The notes: generated by a model not told the origin, from the sequence alone. 32,715 bases of DNA from an uncultured Prevotella sp. (GCA_905235325.1 CAJOLE010000019.1:1-32715), one strand, 5' to 3'; numbered from the stretch's first letter, positions 8,628-18,743 are shown. A program made the numbers and translations.

Positions 8628-9689
8628 TTATTCATGTTCTGGTTCAACCCTTGCCAAGCCGATGAAGACGGCCGAAAGCATGGTAAACACCATTGCCTGG
8701 ATGAAGCATACCAGACACTCGAGGCACATCATGAAAATGCTCATCACCACCGACAGCGCCGACATCGAAAGCTGCACGGCCACTGTCTGAGTGGCCACCA
8801 GGAAGATGATGCAGGTAATGGCGACGGCTATGGCGTGACCAGCCATCATGTTGGCGAAAAGTCGGATCATCAGGGCGAAGGGCTTCGTGAAGATGCCGAC
8901 GAACTCTATCACGGGAATGATGGGTATCGGTGCCTTCAGCCACATAGGAACATCGGGCCAGAATATATCCTTCCAGTAATGCTTGTTGCCCGAGAACTGC
9001 ACGATAAGGAACGTACAGAGAGCCAGGAAGAACGTGACGGCAATGTTGCCCGTTACGTTTCCAGAGCCCGGCGGGAACGGTATCAGGCCCATCACGTTAC
9101 AGGTGAAGATGAAGAAGAAGCAAGTCAGCAGGTAGGGCGTGTACTTCTCGTAGTCCTTGCCGACACCTGGCTTGATAATCTCATCAACCACGTACATCAC
9201 GAGCATCTCAACAAAGCCGACGAAGCCACCCGGAGCACCATCGGAAGCCTTGCGCTTCTTGTACCAGCGGGCACTGAACAAGATGCAGCAAAGCAGGATG
9301 ATGACGTTGATGAACATCACGGCTACCGTCTTCGTGATACTGAGGTCGAGAACGGGAGTGCCGTTCTCCACAATATTGCCCGCATGTTCGCCCTCGGTGG
9401 CGATGGCCAGTCCGTAGGGGCCTTGGCGCAGCCCGTTGGCATCGGCATGGTGCCCGAACTGTGACGAGCAGAACACGTGCCAGCCTGTGGACGAGTTGAC
9501 GATGACGGGCAGGGGTATGACGATGGCGTTCTCGCCCTCGCCCCATACGTGCCACTCGTGCGAGTCCTTGATATGCTCGAGCACCACCTCCTTGGCCGAG
9601 AAGTCCTCCGCCCTCGCCGCAGGCATCAGTGCCAACAGCATGAGTGCCATGCAAAGCAGTCGTTTCAGTTTACAATTCATATTTGTCAA
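8628..9689 (-). CDS. atpB: ATP synthase Fo subunit a
   Basis: Subunit a forms the two proton half-channels next to the c-ring. The 353-residue protein has the essential arginine in the motif MIRLFANMMAGH and several hydrophobic helices. It starts with a cleavable-looking signal peptide (LLCMALMLLALMPAARA) and a hydrophilic stretch of about 100 residues before the first core helix, an extension typical of Bacteroidetes subunit a. A second ATG three codons downstream (9680) is possible. The start overlaps the stop of the upstream 87-residue gene by four bases, indicating translational coupling. Confidence 0.95.
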   Translation of the reverse strand: MTNMNCKLKRLLCMALMLLALMPAARAEDFSAKEVVLEHIKDSHEWHVWGEGENAIVIPLPVIVNSSTGWHVFCSSQFGHHADANGLRQGPYGLAIATEGEHAGNIVENGTPVLDLSITKTVAVMFINVIILLCCILFSARWYKKRKASDGAPGGFVGFVEMLVMYVVDEIIKPGVGKDYEKYTPYLLTCFFFIFTCNVMGLIPFPPGSGNVTGNIAVTFFLALCTFLIVQFSGNKHYWKDIFWPDVPMWLKAPIPIIPVIEFVGIFTKPFALMIRLFANMMAGHAIAVAITCIIFLVATQTVAVQLSMSALSVVMSIFMMCLECLVCFIQAMVFTMLSAVFIGLARVEPEHE

Positions 9690-9949
9690 TGTCTTAATGT
9701 CAGTGTTACGACCATCGTTATCGCGTACATTATTATAATAATAACAGCGATGTGGATGGCGTCTTCTCTCGTCGGGGCAAAAATCACGCAGAGGCCAACC
9801 ACCGTAGCGACAAGCACCATGCGTATCGTTGCCATCACGAGGTAGAAGTGAACCAAGTGTTCAGGCGAACGGCTCTTGACCAAGTCGTAACCCTTCACAT
9901 AGGCCACCCCTAAGAGAGTGAAGAACAGTACGGCAAGGCAATACGTCAT
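9686..9949 (-). CDS. Small three-helix membrane protein in the ATP synthase operon, AtpI-like position
   Basis: The 87-residue protein has three predicted membrane helices (about residues 1-18, 36-58 and 65-85) joined by short charged loops. It overlaps atpC upstream and atpB downstream by four bases each, so it is a genuine translationally coupled member of the operon. In other bacteria a small protein at this place (AtpI) assists c-ring assembly. The sequence here is too short and hydrophobic to prove homology, so the AtpI-like role is inferred from position and topology. Confidence 0.8.
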   Translation of the reverse strand: MTYCLAVLFFTLLGVAYVKGYDLVKSRSPEHLVHFYLVMATIRMVLVATVVGLCVIFAPTREDAIHIAVIIIIMYAITMVVTLTLRH

Positions 9950-10179
9950 TCTGTCTTTTCGACACAGACGGAAACCTCGTTATCCTGCACTTCCACGAAT
10001 CCACCGAGAATCTCCAGCTGTTTCCCGTCGAACTCTACCACGCCTTTCTGGAGCGTGGAGATGATGGGCGCATGGTTGGTGAGGATTTCAAAGTTGCCCT
10101 GTGTACCGGGCACCTTCACACTCTCCACCTCTCCGGTGAACTCTACCTTCTCGGGCGAAACTATCTTTAAGCTCAACAT
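9946..10179 (-). CDS. atpC: ATP synthase F1 subunit epsilon, short form
   Basis: Epsilon sits on the rotor stalk and, in many bacteria, inhibits ATP hydrolysis through two C-terminal helices. This 77-residue version contains only the N-terminal beta-sandwich (LKIVSPEKVEFTGEVESV, FEILTNHAPIISTL, GGFVEVQDNEVSVCVE). The helical inhibitory domain, present in proteins of about 130-140 residues, is absent. The short form is usual for Bacteroidetes, so this is not a truncation by mutation. It starts 6 bases after the atpD stop and overlaps the next gene by four bases. Confidence 0.93.
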   Translation of the reverse strand: MLSLKIVSPEKVEFTGEVESVKVPGTQGNFEILTNHAPIISTLQKGVVEFDGKQLEILGGFVEVQDNEVSVCVEKTE

Positions 10180-10185
10180 AGGCGT

Positions 10186-11715
<1,530 letters not shown>

Positions 11716-11761
11716 CTACTATTTTTAATGTTATAATTGTTTTTAATCGCAAAACTGCCTA

Positions 11762-11769
11762 CAAAGTTA
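11762..11769 (-). promoter_or_regulatory. Probable -7 box of the ATP synthase operon
   Basis: On the minus strand TAACTTTG at 11769-11762 matches the TAnnTTTG consensus, placing the transcript start near 11755 and giving a 43-base leader. At the -33 spacing only a weak TTTC is present, so the call rests mainly on the -7 box. Confidence 0.55.
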
Positions 11770-11878
11770 GACAAAAAATCGCAAATAGCGAAAGTTTTTG
11801 GAAAAATAATTCTAAAAACAGTCACTTTTTGCGAAACATGGGGCTAACCACAAGTGGAGTAAGTCCATTACCGCTCCA

Positions 11879-12271
11879 TTACCGCTCGAACAATCCCTTA
11901 AAGAAACCGCCAACCGACTTGCCTACACGACCGGCCGCAGCGGCGATGCTGTCGCCCGTCACTTGCAGTCCCTCGCCGACACGCTCACCCCGGTATTCAA
12001 GGATGCGTTTCGTATAGCGCCCACGTATTCGGTTGTACTCCTCTACCTGATTGTCAGTCAGGCTGGGCTTGATAGCACGGTAGTGAGCGATGAGTGTATC
12101 CTGACGCGAAGCCAGCGAGTCGACGACCTTTTTGTTTAGGAAAGCGGAGTCGGCATAGCGTCCAAACTCTCTGATTTCCTTCATAAAGTGGGTGGTATCC
12201 CTTTTCACGGTCTGAGCCTCGACGGCACATACCGCCAGCAAGGCAAAGCCCAACACAACAATCTTTTTCAT
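11879..12271 (-). CDS. Small secreted protein of unknown function
   Basis: The 130-residue protein begins with a classical signal peptide (MKKIVVLGFALLAVCAVEAQ) with likely cleavage after VEA or AQ. The mature part is charged and helical and ends in a glycine-rich, amphipathic tail (GRVGKSVGGFFKGLFER). I do not recognise a family. It follows the lipoprotein gene by 27 bases on the same strand and is probably co-transcribed with it, which suggests a shared envelope role, but no function can be assigned. Confidence 0.75.
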   Translation of the reverse strand: MKKIVVLGFALLAVCAVEAQTVKRDTTHFMKEIREFGRYADSAFLNKKVVDSLASRQDTLIAHYRAIKPSLTDNQVEEYNRIRGRYTKRILEYRGERVGEGLQVTGDSIAAAAGRVGKSVGGFFKGLFER

Positions 12272-12298
12272 TCCTCTGTTTTTTCTTTATTTGATATG

Positions 12299-12589
12299 TT
12301 ATTTCCTTTTTTCCCAGTCCACATCAAAATCGCCGCCCTCGTCGGTAACGATTACATCATAGATGGCATCCTCGCCGTTGAGTTTACCTGTCAGCACGCC
12401 CTTGTAGCCCTTTCCCTCGCTCTTCTCAAGTGTCAGGTCGGTCACTTCGAGGCTGTTGCCCTGCTGCTGTTCATACTGAACCATCGCGTCTTGTACCTTA
12501 TCGGTCAGTTTCTTTTCTGACACGATGCAACCGTTCAGCATCAGCAAGGCCGAAAGCGTAAATACCATTGAAAACAAAATCTTCTTCAT
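12299..12589 (-). CDS. Small lipoprotein of unknown function
   Basis: The 96-residue protein has a lipoprotein signal peptide with the lipobox LNGC, putting the lipidated cysteine at about residue 21. The mature domain (about 75 residues) is rich in Asp, Glu and Lys with alternating beta-like segments (KGYKGVLTGKL, AIYDVIVTD) and ends DVDWEKRK. It superficially resembles small beta-rich envelope proteins such as DUF4333, but I would not assign a family. It is the first gene of a two-gene unit with a good upstream promoter. Confidence 0.75.
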   Translation of the reverse strand: MKKILFSMVFTLSALLMLNGCIVSEKKLTDKVQDAMVQYEQQQGNSLEVTDLTLEKSEGKGYKGVLTGKLNGEDAIYDVIVTDEGGDFDVDWEKRK

Positions 12590-12633
12590 AGCGAGTATCT
12601 TTTCGTTACAACTCTCTGTTTAATTTGATGGCG

Positions 12634-12664
12634 CAAAAGTAGCAATAAATTCCCAACTGGCAAA
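12634..12664 (-). promoter_or_regulatory. Promoter of the lipoprotein/secreted-protein pair
   Basis: On the minus strand TTTG at 12664-12661, a 19-base spacer and TACTTTTG at 12641-12634 match both boxes of the Bacteroidetes consensus. The start would be near 12627, giving a 38-base leader before the ATG at 12589. Confidence 0.7.
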
Positions 12665-12736
12665 GAAATAAGAATTATTATTCCCAAAAAAACGTAAAAA
12701 AAAGATGCAAACGACTGTTCTATGATTTTTTTTTCG

Positions 12737-12744
12737 TACCTTTG
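12737..12744 (+). promoter_or_regulatory. Probable -7 box of the GT5 gene
   Basis: TACCTTTG at 12737-12744 is a full -7 match, with a start near 12751 and a 14-base leader to the ATG at 12765. No TTTG is present at the -33 distance, so the call rests on the -7 box and its position. Confidence 0.55.
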
Positions 12745-12764
12745 CAAAGGTAAAAAAACAAGAA

Positions 12765-13577
12765 ATGGTAAAGAAGAAGATTTTATTCATCAATCAGGAG
12801 ATTACCCCCTACGTACCCGAAACAGAAATGTCTGTCATGGGAAAAGCTCTGCCGCAGGCCATGCAGGAAAAAGGTCACGAAATCCGTACCTTTATGCCCA
12901 AATGGGGAAATATCAACGAACGCAGAGGACAGCTGCATGAGGTAATCCGCCTATCCGGCATGAACCTTATCATTAACGACACCGACCACCCGCTCATCAT
13001 CAAGGTGGCTTCTATCCAGCAAGCCCGCGTACAGGTTTACTTTATCGACAACGACGACTACTTCTCGAAGCGGCAGATGGAGAAGGACGAAATGGGCAAC
13101 GACTATCCCGACAACGGTGAGCGTGCCATCTTCTTTGCCCGGGGCGTACTGGAAACAGTAAAGAAGCTCCGCTGGGTGCCCGACATCATCCACTGCCAGG
13201 GGTGGATGAGTGCCGTCGTTCCTCTTTATATTAAGACAGCCTACCACGAAGAGCCTTCGTTTGCCAGCACCAAGGTGGTAACCTCGCTCTTTACCAAGAC
13301 GCTGAAGAACGACCTCGGACAGAACTTCAAGAAATGCGTGGAATTCCGCGATGCCAAAGCCGAGTTACTGTCACCCTATGCCGACAACTTCGACTTTGAG
13401 GAAATGAGCAAGCTGGCCATCGACTACTCCGACGGTATCGTGCTGGCTGCCAACGATGTCGACACGACCCTGGTGAACTACGCTAACGAGAAAAAGATAC
13501 CCTTACTGGACTATAAGGAAGACTTCGTCGATGCTTACGAAGAATTCTACAATCAGATTTGTCCTGAAGAAGAATAG
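12765..13577 (+). CDS. Glycogen/starch synthase GT5-type N-terminal domain protein
   Basis: The 270-residue protein matches the N-terminal (acceptor-binding, GT5) half of bacterial glycogen synthase. The features are a KKILFINQEITPYVPET start, the region ERAIFFARGVLETVKKL, and the DIIHCQGW motif that corresponds to the conserved DVVHAHDW of GlgA. The usual C-terminal Rossmann half, which holds the ADP-glucose site, is absent, and the protein ends cleanly in an acidic tail. I recall such stand-alone proteins as standard in Bacteroidetes, so this is probably not a truncation. Whether it is catalytic alone is unclear. DUF4270 follows after 11 bases. Confidence 0.85.
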   Translation: MVKKKILFINQEITPYVPETEMSVMGKALPQAMQEKGHEIRTFMPKWGNINERRGQLHEVIRLSGMNLIINDTDHPLIIKVASIQQARVQVYFIDNDDYFSKRQMEKDEMGNDYPDNGERAIFFARGVLETVKKLRWVPDIIHCQGWMSAVVPLYIKTAYHEEPSFASTKVVTSLFTKTLKNDLGQNFKKCVEFRDAKAELLSPYADNFDFEEMSKLAIDYSDGIVLAANDVDTTLVNYANEKKIPLLDYKEDFVDAYEEFYNQICPEEE

Positions 13578-13588
13578 AACACACCAAA

Positions 13589-15049
13589 ATGATGAAACGT
13601 AATTTGTTGGCAGGGGTTGCCGTTACCATGATGGCACTCTCTGCATGTAATGATGAGACGCTTGACATTGGAAGCTCCCTAACAAGCGAGACCGACAATC
13701 TGTCTGTCATTGTTGCCGACTATCATGTTACGACAAAAACGGCAATAGCCGACTCCGTCTTGCTGCGAAGCAGCTATTGCTACTTGGGAAAGGTGAAAGA
13801 CCCAGAAACCAAGACCTACGTCACAAGCGAGTTCATGACGCAGTTCCACGTTCTTGAGACGTTCTCGCTCCCCAAGGAGTCAACAATCTACAGCAGATAT
13901 AACGGTATGGCAGCTGCCGACTCCGTTGTCATTCAGCTCTACATGGAAGATCCAACCAGTCTTACCGACACGCTGGCAGCCATGAAGATCAGAGTATCAG
14001 AACTGGAAAGACCTATGGAAGAGGACCGCAGATACTACTCCAACTTCGACCCCGCCAGCGAAGGCTATCTGCGTGAGGGAGGCCTTTTCTACGACAAGGT
14101 ATTCTCTTACAACGACCACACCATCAGCGACAGCGAGCGCGAAGAACAGACCATGAACGCCATCAATATATGGGTAAACAAGCCATACACTGACAAGGAC
14201 GGTACTACATACAACAATTACGGAACCTACCTCATGCAGCAGTACTACCGGCACCCCGAGTATTTCAAGAACTCCTACGCTTTCAACCACAACGTCTGTC
14301 CGGGATTCTTCTTCTCCGTCGTCGACGGTGAGGGTGTCTATACAGAGATTCCCGAGATGTGTATCAGGTTCTTCTATAAGGTGAACGAAGGCAACGACTC
14401 TATAGTTAGCCGCGGTACGGCTCTTGCCGGCACAGAAGAAGTGCTGCAGACCACGAAGATTACCAACGACAAGAACATTCTCAGACAGTTGGCCGAAGAC
14501 AACACGTGTACATATCTGAGGGCCCCCGCCGGACTTTACACTGAGGTGACTCTGCCCATTGACGATATTTTCAAAGGCCACGAGAACGACTCGATCCTGA
14601 CGGCGGAAATCAACTTTCAGCGTATCAACAATCTGTCTGACGAGAAGTCGGTCAATGTGCCCGACTATCTGATGATGCTGCCCAAGGACAGTCTGGTCAG
14701 TTTCTTCGAGACCCAGAAAATGCCTGACGACAAATTGAGCTACTATACGACGCTCGACGCGAAGAACAACTACTACAACTTTGCCAATCTCTCCACGCTT
14801 GTCAACAGGCTGGCCAACATCAAGAACGAAGGGCTGAAGCGCGACAATGACTGGGTGGCAAAGCATCCGAACTGGAACAAGATGCTGCTCGTTCCTGTTC
14901 ATGCTATCATGAGTACGACATCCACGACGAACACCGTCTCAAGCTTTGAGCACTGTGTGGAAATCGAAGGCACCCGGCTCGTCGGCGGCAGCGCGAATCC
15001 CAACGATCCTATCATGCTGAGCATCGTCTACGGCAAATTCAACAAATAG
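13589..15049 (+). CDS. DUF4270 family lipoprotein
   Basis: The 486-residue protein has a lipoprotein signal peptide (VAVTMMALSAC, lipidated cysteine at about residue 20) and is therefore likely attached to the outer membrane. The region DETLDIGSSLTSETDNLSVIVADYHVTT and the repeated beta-rich segments match DUF4270, a Bacteroidetes-specific envelope family of unknown function. Translation may start at the first ATG or at the second (13592). It follows the GT5 gene by 11 bases, so the two are probably one transcript, a pairing I recall from other Bacteroidales. Confidence 0.85.
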   Translation: MMKRNLLAGVAVTMMALSACNDETLDIGSSLTSETDNLSVIVADYHVTTKTAIADSVLLRSSYCYLGKVKDPETKTYVTSEFMTQFHVLETFSLPKESTIYSRYNGMAAADSVVIQLYMEDPTSLTDTLAAMKIRVSELERPMEEDRRYYSNFDPASEGYLREGGLFYDKVFSYNDHTISDSEREEQTMNAINIWVNKPYTDKDGTTYNNYGTYLMQQYYRHPEYFKNSYAFNHNVCPGFFFSVVDGEGVYTEIPEMCIRFFYKVNEGNDSIVSRGTALAGTEEVLQTTKITNDKNILRQLAEDNTCTYLRAPAGLYTEVTLPIDDIFKGHENDSILTAEINFQRINNLSDEKSVNVPDYLMMLPKDSLVSFFETQKMPDDKLSYYTTLDAKNNYYNFANLSTLVNRLANIKNEGLKRDNDWVAKHPNWNKMLLVPVHAIMSTTSTTNTVSSFEHCVEIEGTRLVGGSANPNDPIMLSIVYGKFNK

Positions 15050-15061
15050 ACGAAACAGACG

Positions 15062-15193
15062 ATGGCCGACGGCTATTTAGAGAAACACCAGCAAGACTAC
15101 GAAGCGCGCAAGGAGGCGTGGCTCAGGAAAAAGGCGCACCTGCCCAAACAGCAGAAGCGCCTTATTCATAAGCCCGACGACGAGGCTCTATGA
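15062..15193 (+). CDS. 43-residue conserved-looking small ORF
   Basis: An ATG 12 bases after the DUF4270 stop opens a 43-codon frame ending TGA at 15191-15193. The peptide starts MADGYLEKHQQDYEARK, is very rich in Lys, Arg, Gln and Glu, and ends KPDDEAL. No signal or membrane segment is visible. Small basic proteins starting with a similar M-D-x-YLEK-x-x-x-DYEARK pattern occur in Bacteroidales genomes, sometimes mislabelled as dehydrogenases (from memory). Its last six bases overlap the convergent helicase gene. Confidence 0.6.
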   Translation: MADGYLEKHQQDYEARKEAWLRKKAHLPKQQKRLIHKPDDEAL

Positions 15194-17515
15194 GATAATC
15201 TTGTAGCGTGCAAACTTCAGCAGCAGCTGCTTCGTTCCTGTGTTTCGGAATGTTACGGTGGCCTTTTGGTTCTCGCCCGTTCCCTCCAACTTCACGACCG
15301 TTCCCACGCCAAAGCGCTGGTGCTCGATGACGCTGCCTTCATGCAGCGAACCGTTGTCGGCACTCTTGCCGACAAACGGATTGACCGGCTGCTCGGGCTG
15401 TCGGGGAGCCACCATGCGCGGCACGGGGTCGGCCTTGAACTGTGTAGCCACAGGCCGGGGATTCTGCATCCAGTTGCTTCCCCGACTCGTTGTCTGGTTC
15501 CGGCTGCGTAAGTAGGAATCGTCGCCACCTTTCTCCGACTGTACACGAATGAGCGAGGGGTCGAAGTCCTTGATGAAGCGCGACGGCGTGTCGTACTCCA
15601 TCCGCCCATAGCGGAAGCGGTTCTGTGCACAGGTCAGGATGCAATGCTTCTCGGCTCGGGTAATGGCGACATAGAGCAGCCGGCGCTCCTCTTCCAGCTC
15701 GCGCATACTGTTTGTACACATTGGCGACGGGAAGATATTTTCCTCCAAGCCCACGACGAAAACCGTCGGGAACTCCAGCCCCTTGGCCGAGTGGATGGTC
15801 ATCAGCGTCACCTTATTGTCGTCATCGCCACTCCCGTCGCTGTCGAGGTCGGTCAGCAGTGCCACCTCCTGCAGGAAGTCAGGCAGGAAGACCTGCTCGC
15901 CCATGTCCTCTTCGCGCCGGCTCTCCACGAAGTCCTGCATACCGCCCAGGAACTCCTCCAGGTTCTCCTGTCGCGAGATGTCCTCCGGGTTGCGGCCGCT
16001 GTAGATGTCGCGACTGATGCCGCTCGTCATAATGATGTCGTGCCCGAGCGCATAGGCATCGTCAGTCAGTAAACGCTCACGCCAGCCGACGATGAGGTTT
16101 CTGAAGTTCTCAATCTTCGTCATCGTCCCCTTGCTCACGCTGAGCTGAAAGCGTTCGGGGTCGCTGATGACCTGCCAGAGACTGACGGTGCAGTCAGTGG
16201 CCGTCTTGACGATTTTGTCGACCGTCGTCCCGCCGATGCCGCGTGTAGGATAGTTGACAATGCGCTTGAAGGCCTCCTCGTCGTCGGGATTGGCCACGAG
16301 GCGGAAGTAGGCTATGACATCCTTGATTTCTTTCCGCTGGTAGAACGACAGGCCGCCGTAGATGCGGTAAGGCACGTTCTCCTTGCGCAGCTGCTCCTCA
16401 AAGCTACGGCTCTGGGCGTTTGTACGGTAGAGGATGGCGAAGTCCTTGTACTCAAGCCCTTCCTGCCGGCGTATGCGCTTGATGTCCTGACAGACGATGA
16501 GCGCCTCCTCCCTGTCCGAGTAGGCGGGCTTCAGCATGAGCCGCTCGCCCTCCTCATTACGACTGTAGACATTCTTGGGTATCTGGTGCTCGTTCTTGTG
16601 TATCAGCGAGTTGGCAGCCTGTACGATAAGCTGCGTCGAGCGGTAGTTCTGCTCGAGCTTGAACAGTCGGGCACCGTCGTAGGCCGATTGGAAATTCAGA
16701 ATATTGTCGATGTTGGCCCCTCGGAAGCTGTAGATGCTTTGGGCATCGTCGCCAACCACGCAGACGCGCTGACGCTCCCTGGTCAGCTGCAGCACGATGG
16801 CCTGCTGGGCGAAGTTGGTGTCCTGATACTCGTCGACCAGCACGAACTGGAATTTCTCGACATACTTCTGCCTGACATCCTCATGGTTCTGGAAGAGCAC
16901 GTAGGTATATACCAGCAGGTCGTCGAAGTCCATGGCGTTGGCCTGACGGCATCGCTCCGCGTACCTTATATATATATTAGCAATCTGCGGGCGCTTGCTG
17001 CTAACGTCGTCCTTGGCCCAGGCTGTATGTCCGTAATGGCTGGCCAGAATCAGGTGGTTCTTGGCCATCGAGATGCGGTCGGCCACCGAGGCGGGCTTGT
17101 AGACCTTGTCGTCGAGCCCCATCTCCTTGATGATGGCCTTCACCAGCGAACGGGCGTCAGACTGGTCGTAGATGGTGAAACTGCTGTTGAAGCCTATCCG
17201 GCCGGCCTCAGCCCTGAGTATGCGGGCAAAGACGGCGTGGAACGTACCCATCTGCAGGTAACGGGCCCTCTCCTCGCCCACCAGTCGGCCTATGCGCTCC
17301 TTCATCTCGCGGGCCGCCTTGTTGGTGAACGTCAGCGCGAGTATCTGCCAGGGCTTCATGCCCTGCTCCAGCAGATAGGCAATCTTGTAAGTCAGCACGC
17401 GCGTCTTTCCCGAACCGGCACCGGCAATCACCAGCGACGGCCCGTCGCAGAAGACCACCGCCTCACGCTGGTTCTCGTTCAGTTCCGACAGCAGCGATTC
17501 AACTTTCTCAGTCAT
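15188..17515 (-). CDS. uvrD: UvrD/PcrA-type superfamily 1 DNA helicase
   Basis: This ATP-dependent 3'-5' helicase acts in nucleotide excision and mismatch repair and in clearing replication blocks. The 775-residue protein carries motif I GAGSGKT at residues 32-38, the Q motif region LNENQREAV, motif II VLVDEYQDTN, motif III VGDDAQSIYSFRGA, motif IV QNYRST, motif V TIHSAKGLEFPTVFVVGLEE in two adjacent parts, and motif VI RRLLYVAITRAE. The C-terminal 60 residues (GSVIEHQRFGVGTVVKLEG) are the tudor-like, polymerase-interacting domain of PcrA/UvrD. Length is normal. It overlaps kdgK upstream by eight bases, so the two are co-transcribed. Confidence 0.96.
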   Translation of the reverse strand: MTEKVESLLSELNENQREAVVFCDGPSLVIAGAGSGKTRVLTYKIAYLLEQGMKPWQILALTFTNKAAREMKERIGRLVGEERARYLQMGTFHAVFARILRAEAGRIGFNSSFTIYDQSDARSLVKAIIKEMGLDDKVYKPASVADRISMAKNHLILASHYGHTAWAKDDVSSKRPQIANIYIRYAERCRQANAMDFDDLLVYTYVLFQNHEDVRQKYVEKFQFVLVDEYQDTNFAQQAIVLQLTRERQRVCVVGDDAQSIYSFRGANIDNILNFQSAYDGARLFKLEQNYRSTQLIVQAANSLIHKNEHQIPKNVYSRNEEGERLMLKPAYSDREEALIVCQDIKRIRRQEGLEYKDFAILYRTNAQSRSFEEQLRKENVPYRIYGGLSFYQRKEIKDVIAYFRLVANPDDEEAFKRIVNYPTRGIGGTTVDKIVKTATDCTVSLWQVISDPERFQLSVSKGTMTKIENFRNLIVGWRERLLTDDAYALGHDIIMTSGISRDIYSGRNPEDISRQENLEEFLGGMQDFVESRREEDMGEQVFLPDFLQEVALLTDLDSDGSGDDDNKVTLMTIHSAKGLEFPTVFVVGLEENIFPSPMCTNSMRELEEERRLLYVAITRAEKHCILTCAQNRFRYGRMEYDTPSRFIKDFDPSLIRVQSEKGGDDSYLRSRNQTTSRGSNWMQNPRPVATQFKADPVPRMVAPRQPEQPVNPFVGKSADNGSLHEGSVIEHQRFGVGTVVKLEGTGENQKATVTFRNTGTKQLLLKFARYKIIS

Positions 17516-18563
17516 ATTTCTTAATGTCGAGTATCTGGTAGTTGTCAGCCATTGCTTCCATGATTTCCTCCTCAGTCGACAGGTTGAAGTCGCCCGCGAT
17601 GGTGTTCTTCAGCGAGGCGGCTGCCAGCGAATAGTCGAGAATGCGCTGGTTGTCGTCGGGGAACAGTCGGAGAGCATGGAGGAAGCCGCCGTCGAAGGCA
17701 TCGCCGACACCCATAGGGTCGACCACGTTCGGAATGTCAACGATGCGGGCATTGTACATCTGCCCGTCGGCCCAGAGCAGTGCCGTCAGCGTGTGGTGGC
17801 TCGAACTGATCTGGTTGCGCATACCGATCATAATCTTGCGGCAGTGCGGACACAGCTCACGAATCTCCTCATACCACTCACGGTAGTCGTCGAGCGGCAT
17901 CTGATAGTCGGGTGTCACGGCCTCAAACGGAATCTTCCTGTGACCTGTTATGAACTCATACTCTATGACGTCGCCGAACATCACGTCGGCCTGGGCCATC
18001 ATGCGCTTCAGCGTCTCACGTGGCTGGGCACCGTCGTAGCGCCACAGGTTCTTGCGGTAGTTCAGGTCAATCGAGACGGTCAGCCCCATCTCCTGGGCTA
18101 TGCTGATGGCCTCAAACGTGGCATCGGCAGCCGGCTGCGTAATGGCAGCGGTGATGCCCGACACGTGCAGCACGTCGGCACCGGCCAGAGCCTGCCGCCA
18201 GTCAATCATGCCCGGCTCCAGATAGTAGTAGGCCGAGTTGGCGCGGTCGTAGGTCACGCTGGCATTACGCACGCTGGCCGCCTCCTCGAAATAGTAGACA
18301 CCCACGCGGTCGCCGCCATAAAGAATATGATGCGTGCCGACGCCAAGCTCCCTGAGCTTCATGGCTCCTGCGCGCCCCATCTGTGTTGCCGGCAGACGTG
18401 TGACATATTCCACATCCTCGCCCTGCATAGCCAGCGACACAGCCACGTTGGCCTCGCTGCCACCGTAGTTGCCGCAGAACAGGCGCCCCTGCGACAGGCG
18501 CCGCTTTTCCTCCTTCGAGAAACGGAGCATCAACTCTCCGAACGTTACAATCTTCTTTGCCAT
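17508..18563 (-). CDS. kdgK: 2-dehydro-3-deoxygluconokinase (PfkB family sugar kinase)
   Basis: KdgK phosphorylates 2-keto-3-deoxygluconate to KDPG in hexuronate catabolism. The 351-residue protein has the PfkB start VTFGELMLRFS, the first signature GGSEANVAVSLAMQG and the second signature with the catalytic base VDPMGVGDAFDGGF (Asp in GVGDAFDGG). A cysteine pair, CPHC, is at about 240. A GTG two codons upstream (18569) is possible, but the ATG at 18563 starts MAKKIVTFGE, typical of the family. The partner aldolase (kdgA) is not in the window; the next gene is instead the overlapping helicase. A leader of about 165 bases with repeats precedes it. Confidence 0.88.
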   Translation of the reverse strand: MAKKIVTFGELMLRFSKEEKRRLSQGRLFCGNYGGSEANVAVSLAMQGEDVEYVTRLPATQMGRAGAMKLRELGVGTHHILYGGDRVGVYYFEEAASVRNASVTYDRANSAYYYLEPGMIDWRQALAGADVLHVSGITAAITQPAADATFEAISIAQEMGLTVSIDLNYRKNLWRYDGAQPRETLKRMMAQADVMFGDVIEYEFITGHRKIPFEAVTPDYQMPLDDYREWYEEIRELCPHCRKIMIGMRNQISSSHHTLTALLWADGQMYNARIVDIPNVVDPMGVGDAFDGGFLHALRLFPDDNQRILDYSLAAASLKNTIAGDFNLSTEEEIMEAMADNYQILDIKKYD

Positions 18564-18600
18564 ATTCACTTTTTTAAGTTGAAAAAGCGAAAAGGGTTTT

Positions 18601-18636
18601 AACGGGAACGATATCGGGAACGTTAACGGGAACTCT
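18601..18636. repeat. Three 12-base GGGAACG repeats in the kdgK leader
   Basis: Units at 18601, 18613 and 18625 share the core CGGGAAC with a 12-base period. AACGGGAACGA at 18601-18611 is complementary to TCGTTCCCGTT at about 18699-18716, so the leader transcript could fold over a stem enclosing the CT-rich tract between them. Confidence 0.5.
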
Positions 18637-18735
18637 TTTCACTTCTCACTCTTCACTCTTCATTTATCACTTCTTAATTCTCACTTTTTACTCTTTCACC
18701 GTTCTCGTTCCCGTTTTCGTTTTGGTTTTCGCTTG

Positions 18736-18743
18736 CAAAGGTA
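18736..18743 (-). promoter_or_regulatory. Probable -7 box of kdgK
   Basis: TACCTTTG on the minus strand at 18743-18736 is a full -7 match. The implied start near 18729 gives kdgK a leader of about 165 bases rich in CT and GGGAACG repeats. There is no good -33 box. Confidence 0.5.

Noticed and set aside
17676..18602. Long plus-strand open frame opposite kdgK
   Set aside because: It is antisense to a clear kinase gene, as are the similar frames opposite uvrD, pyrG and the atp genes. Composition is that of a codon shadow.
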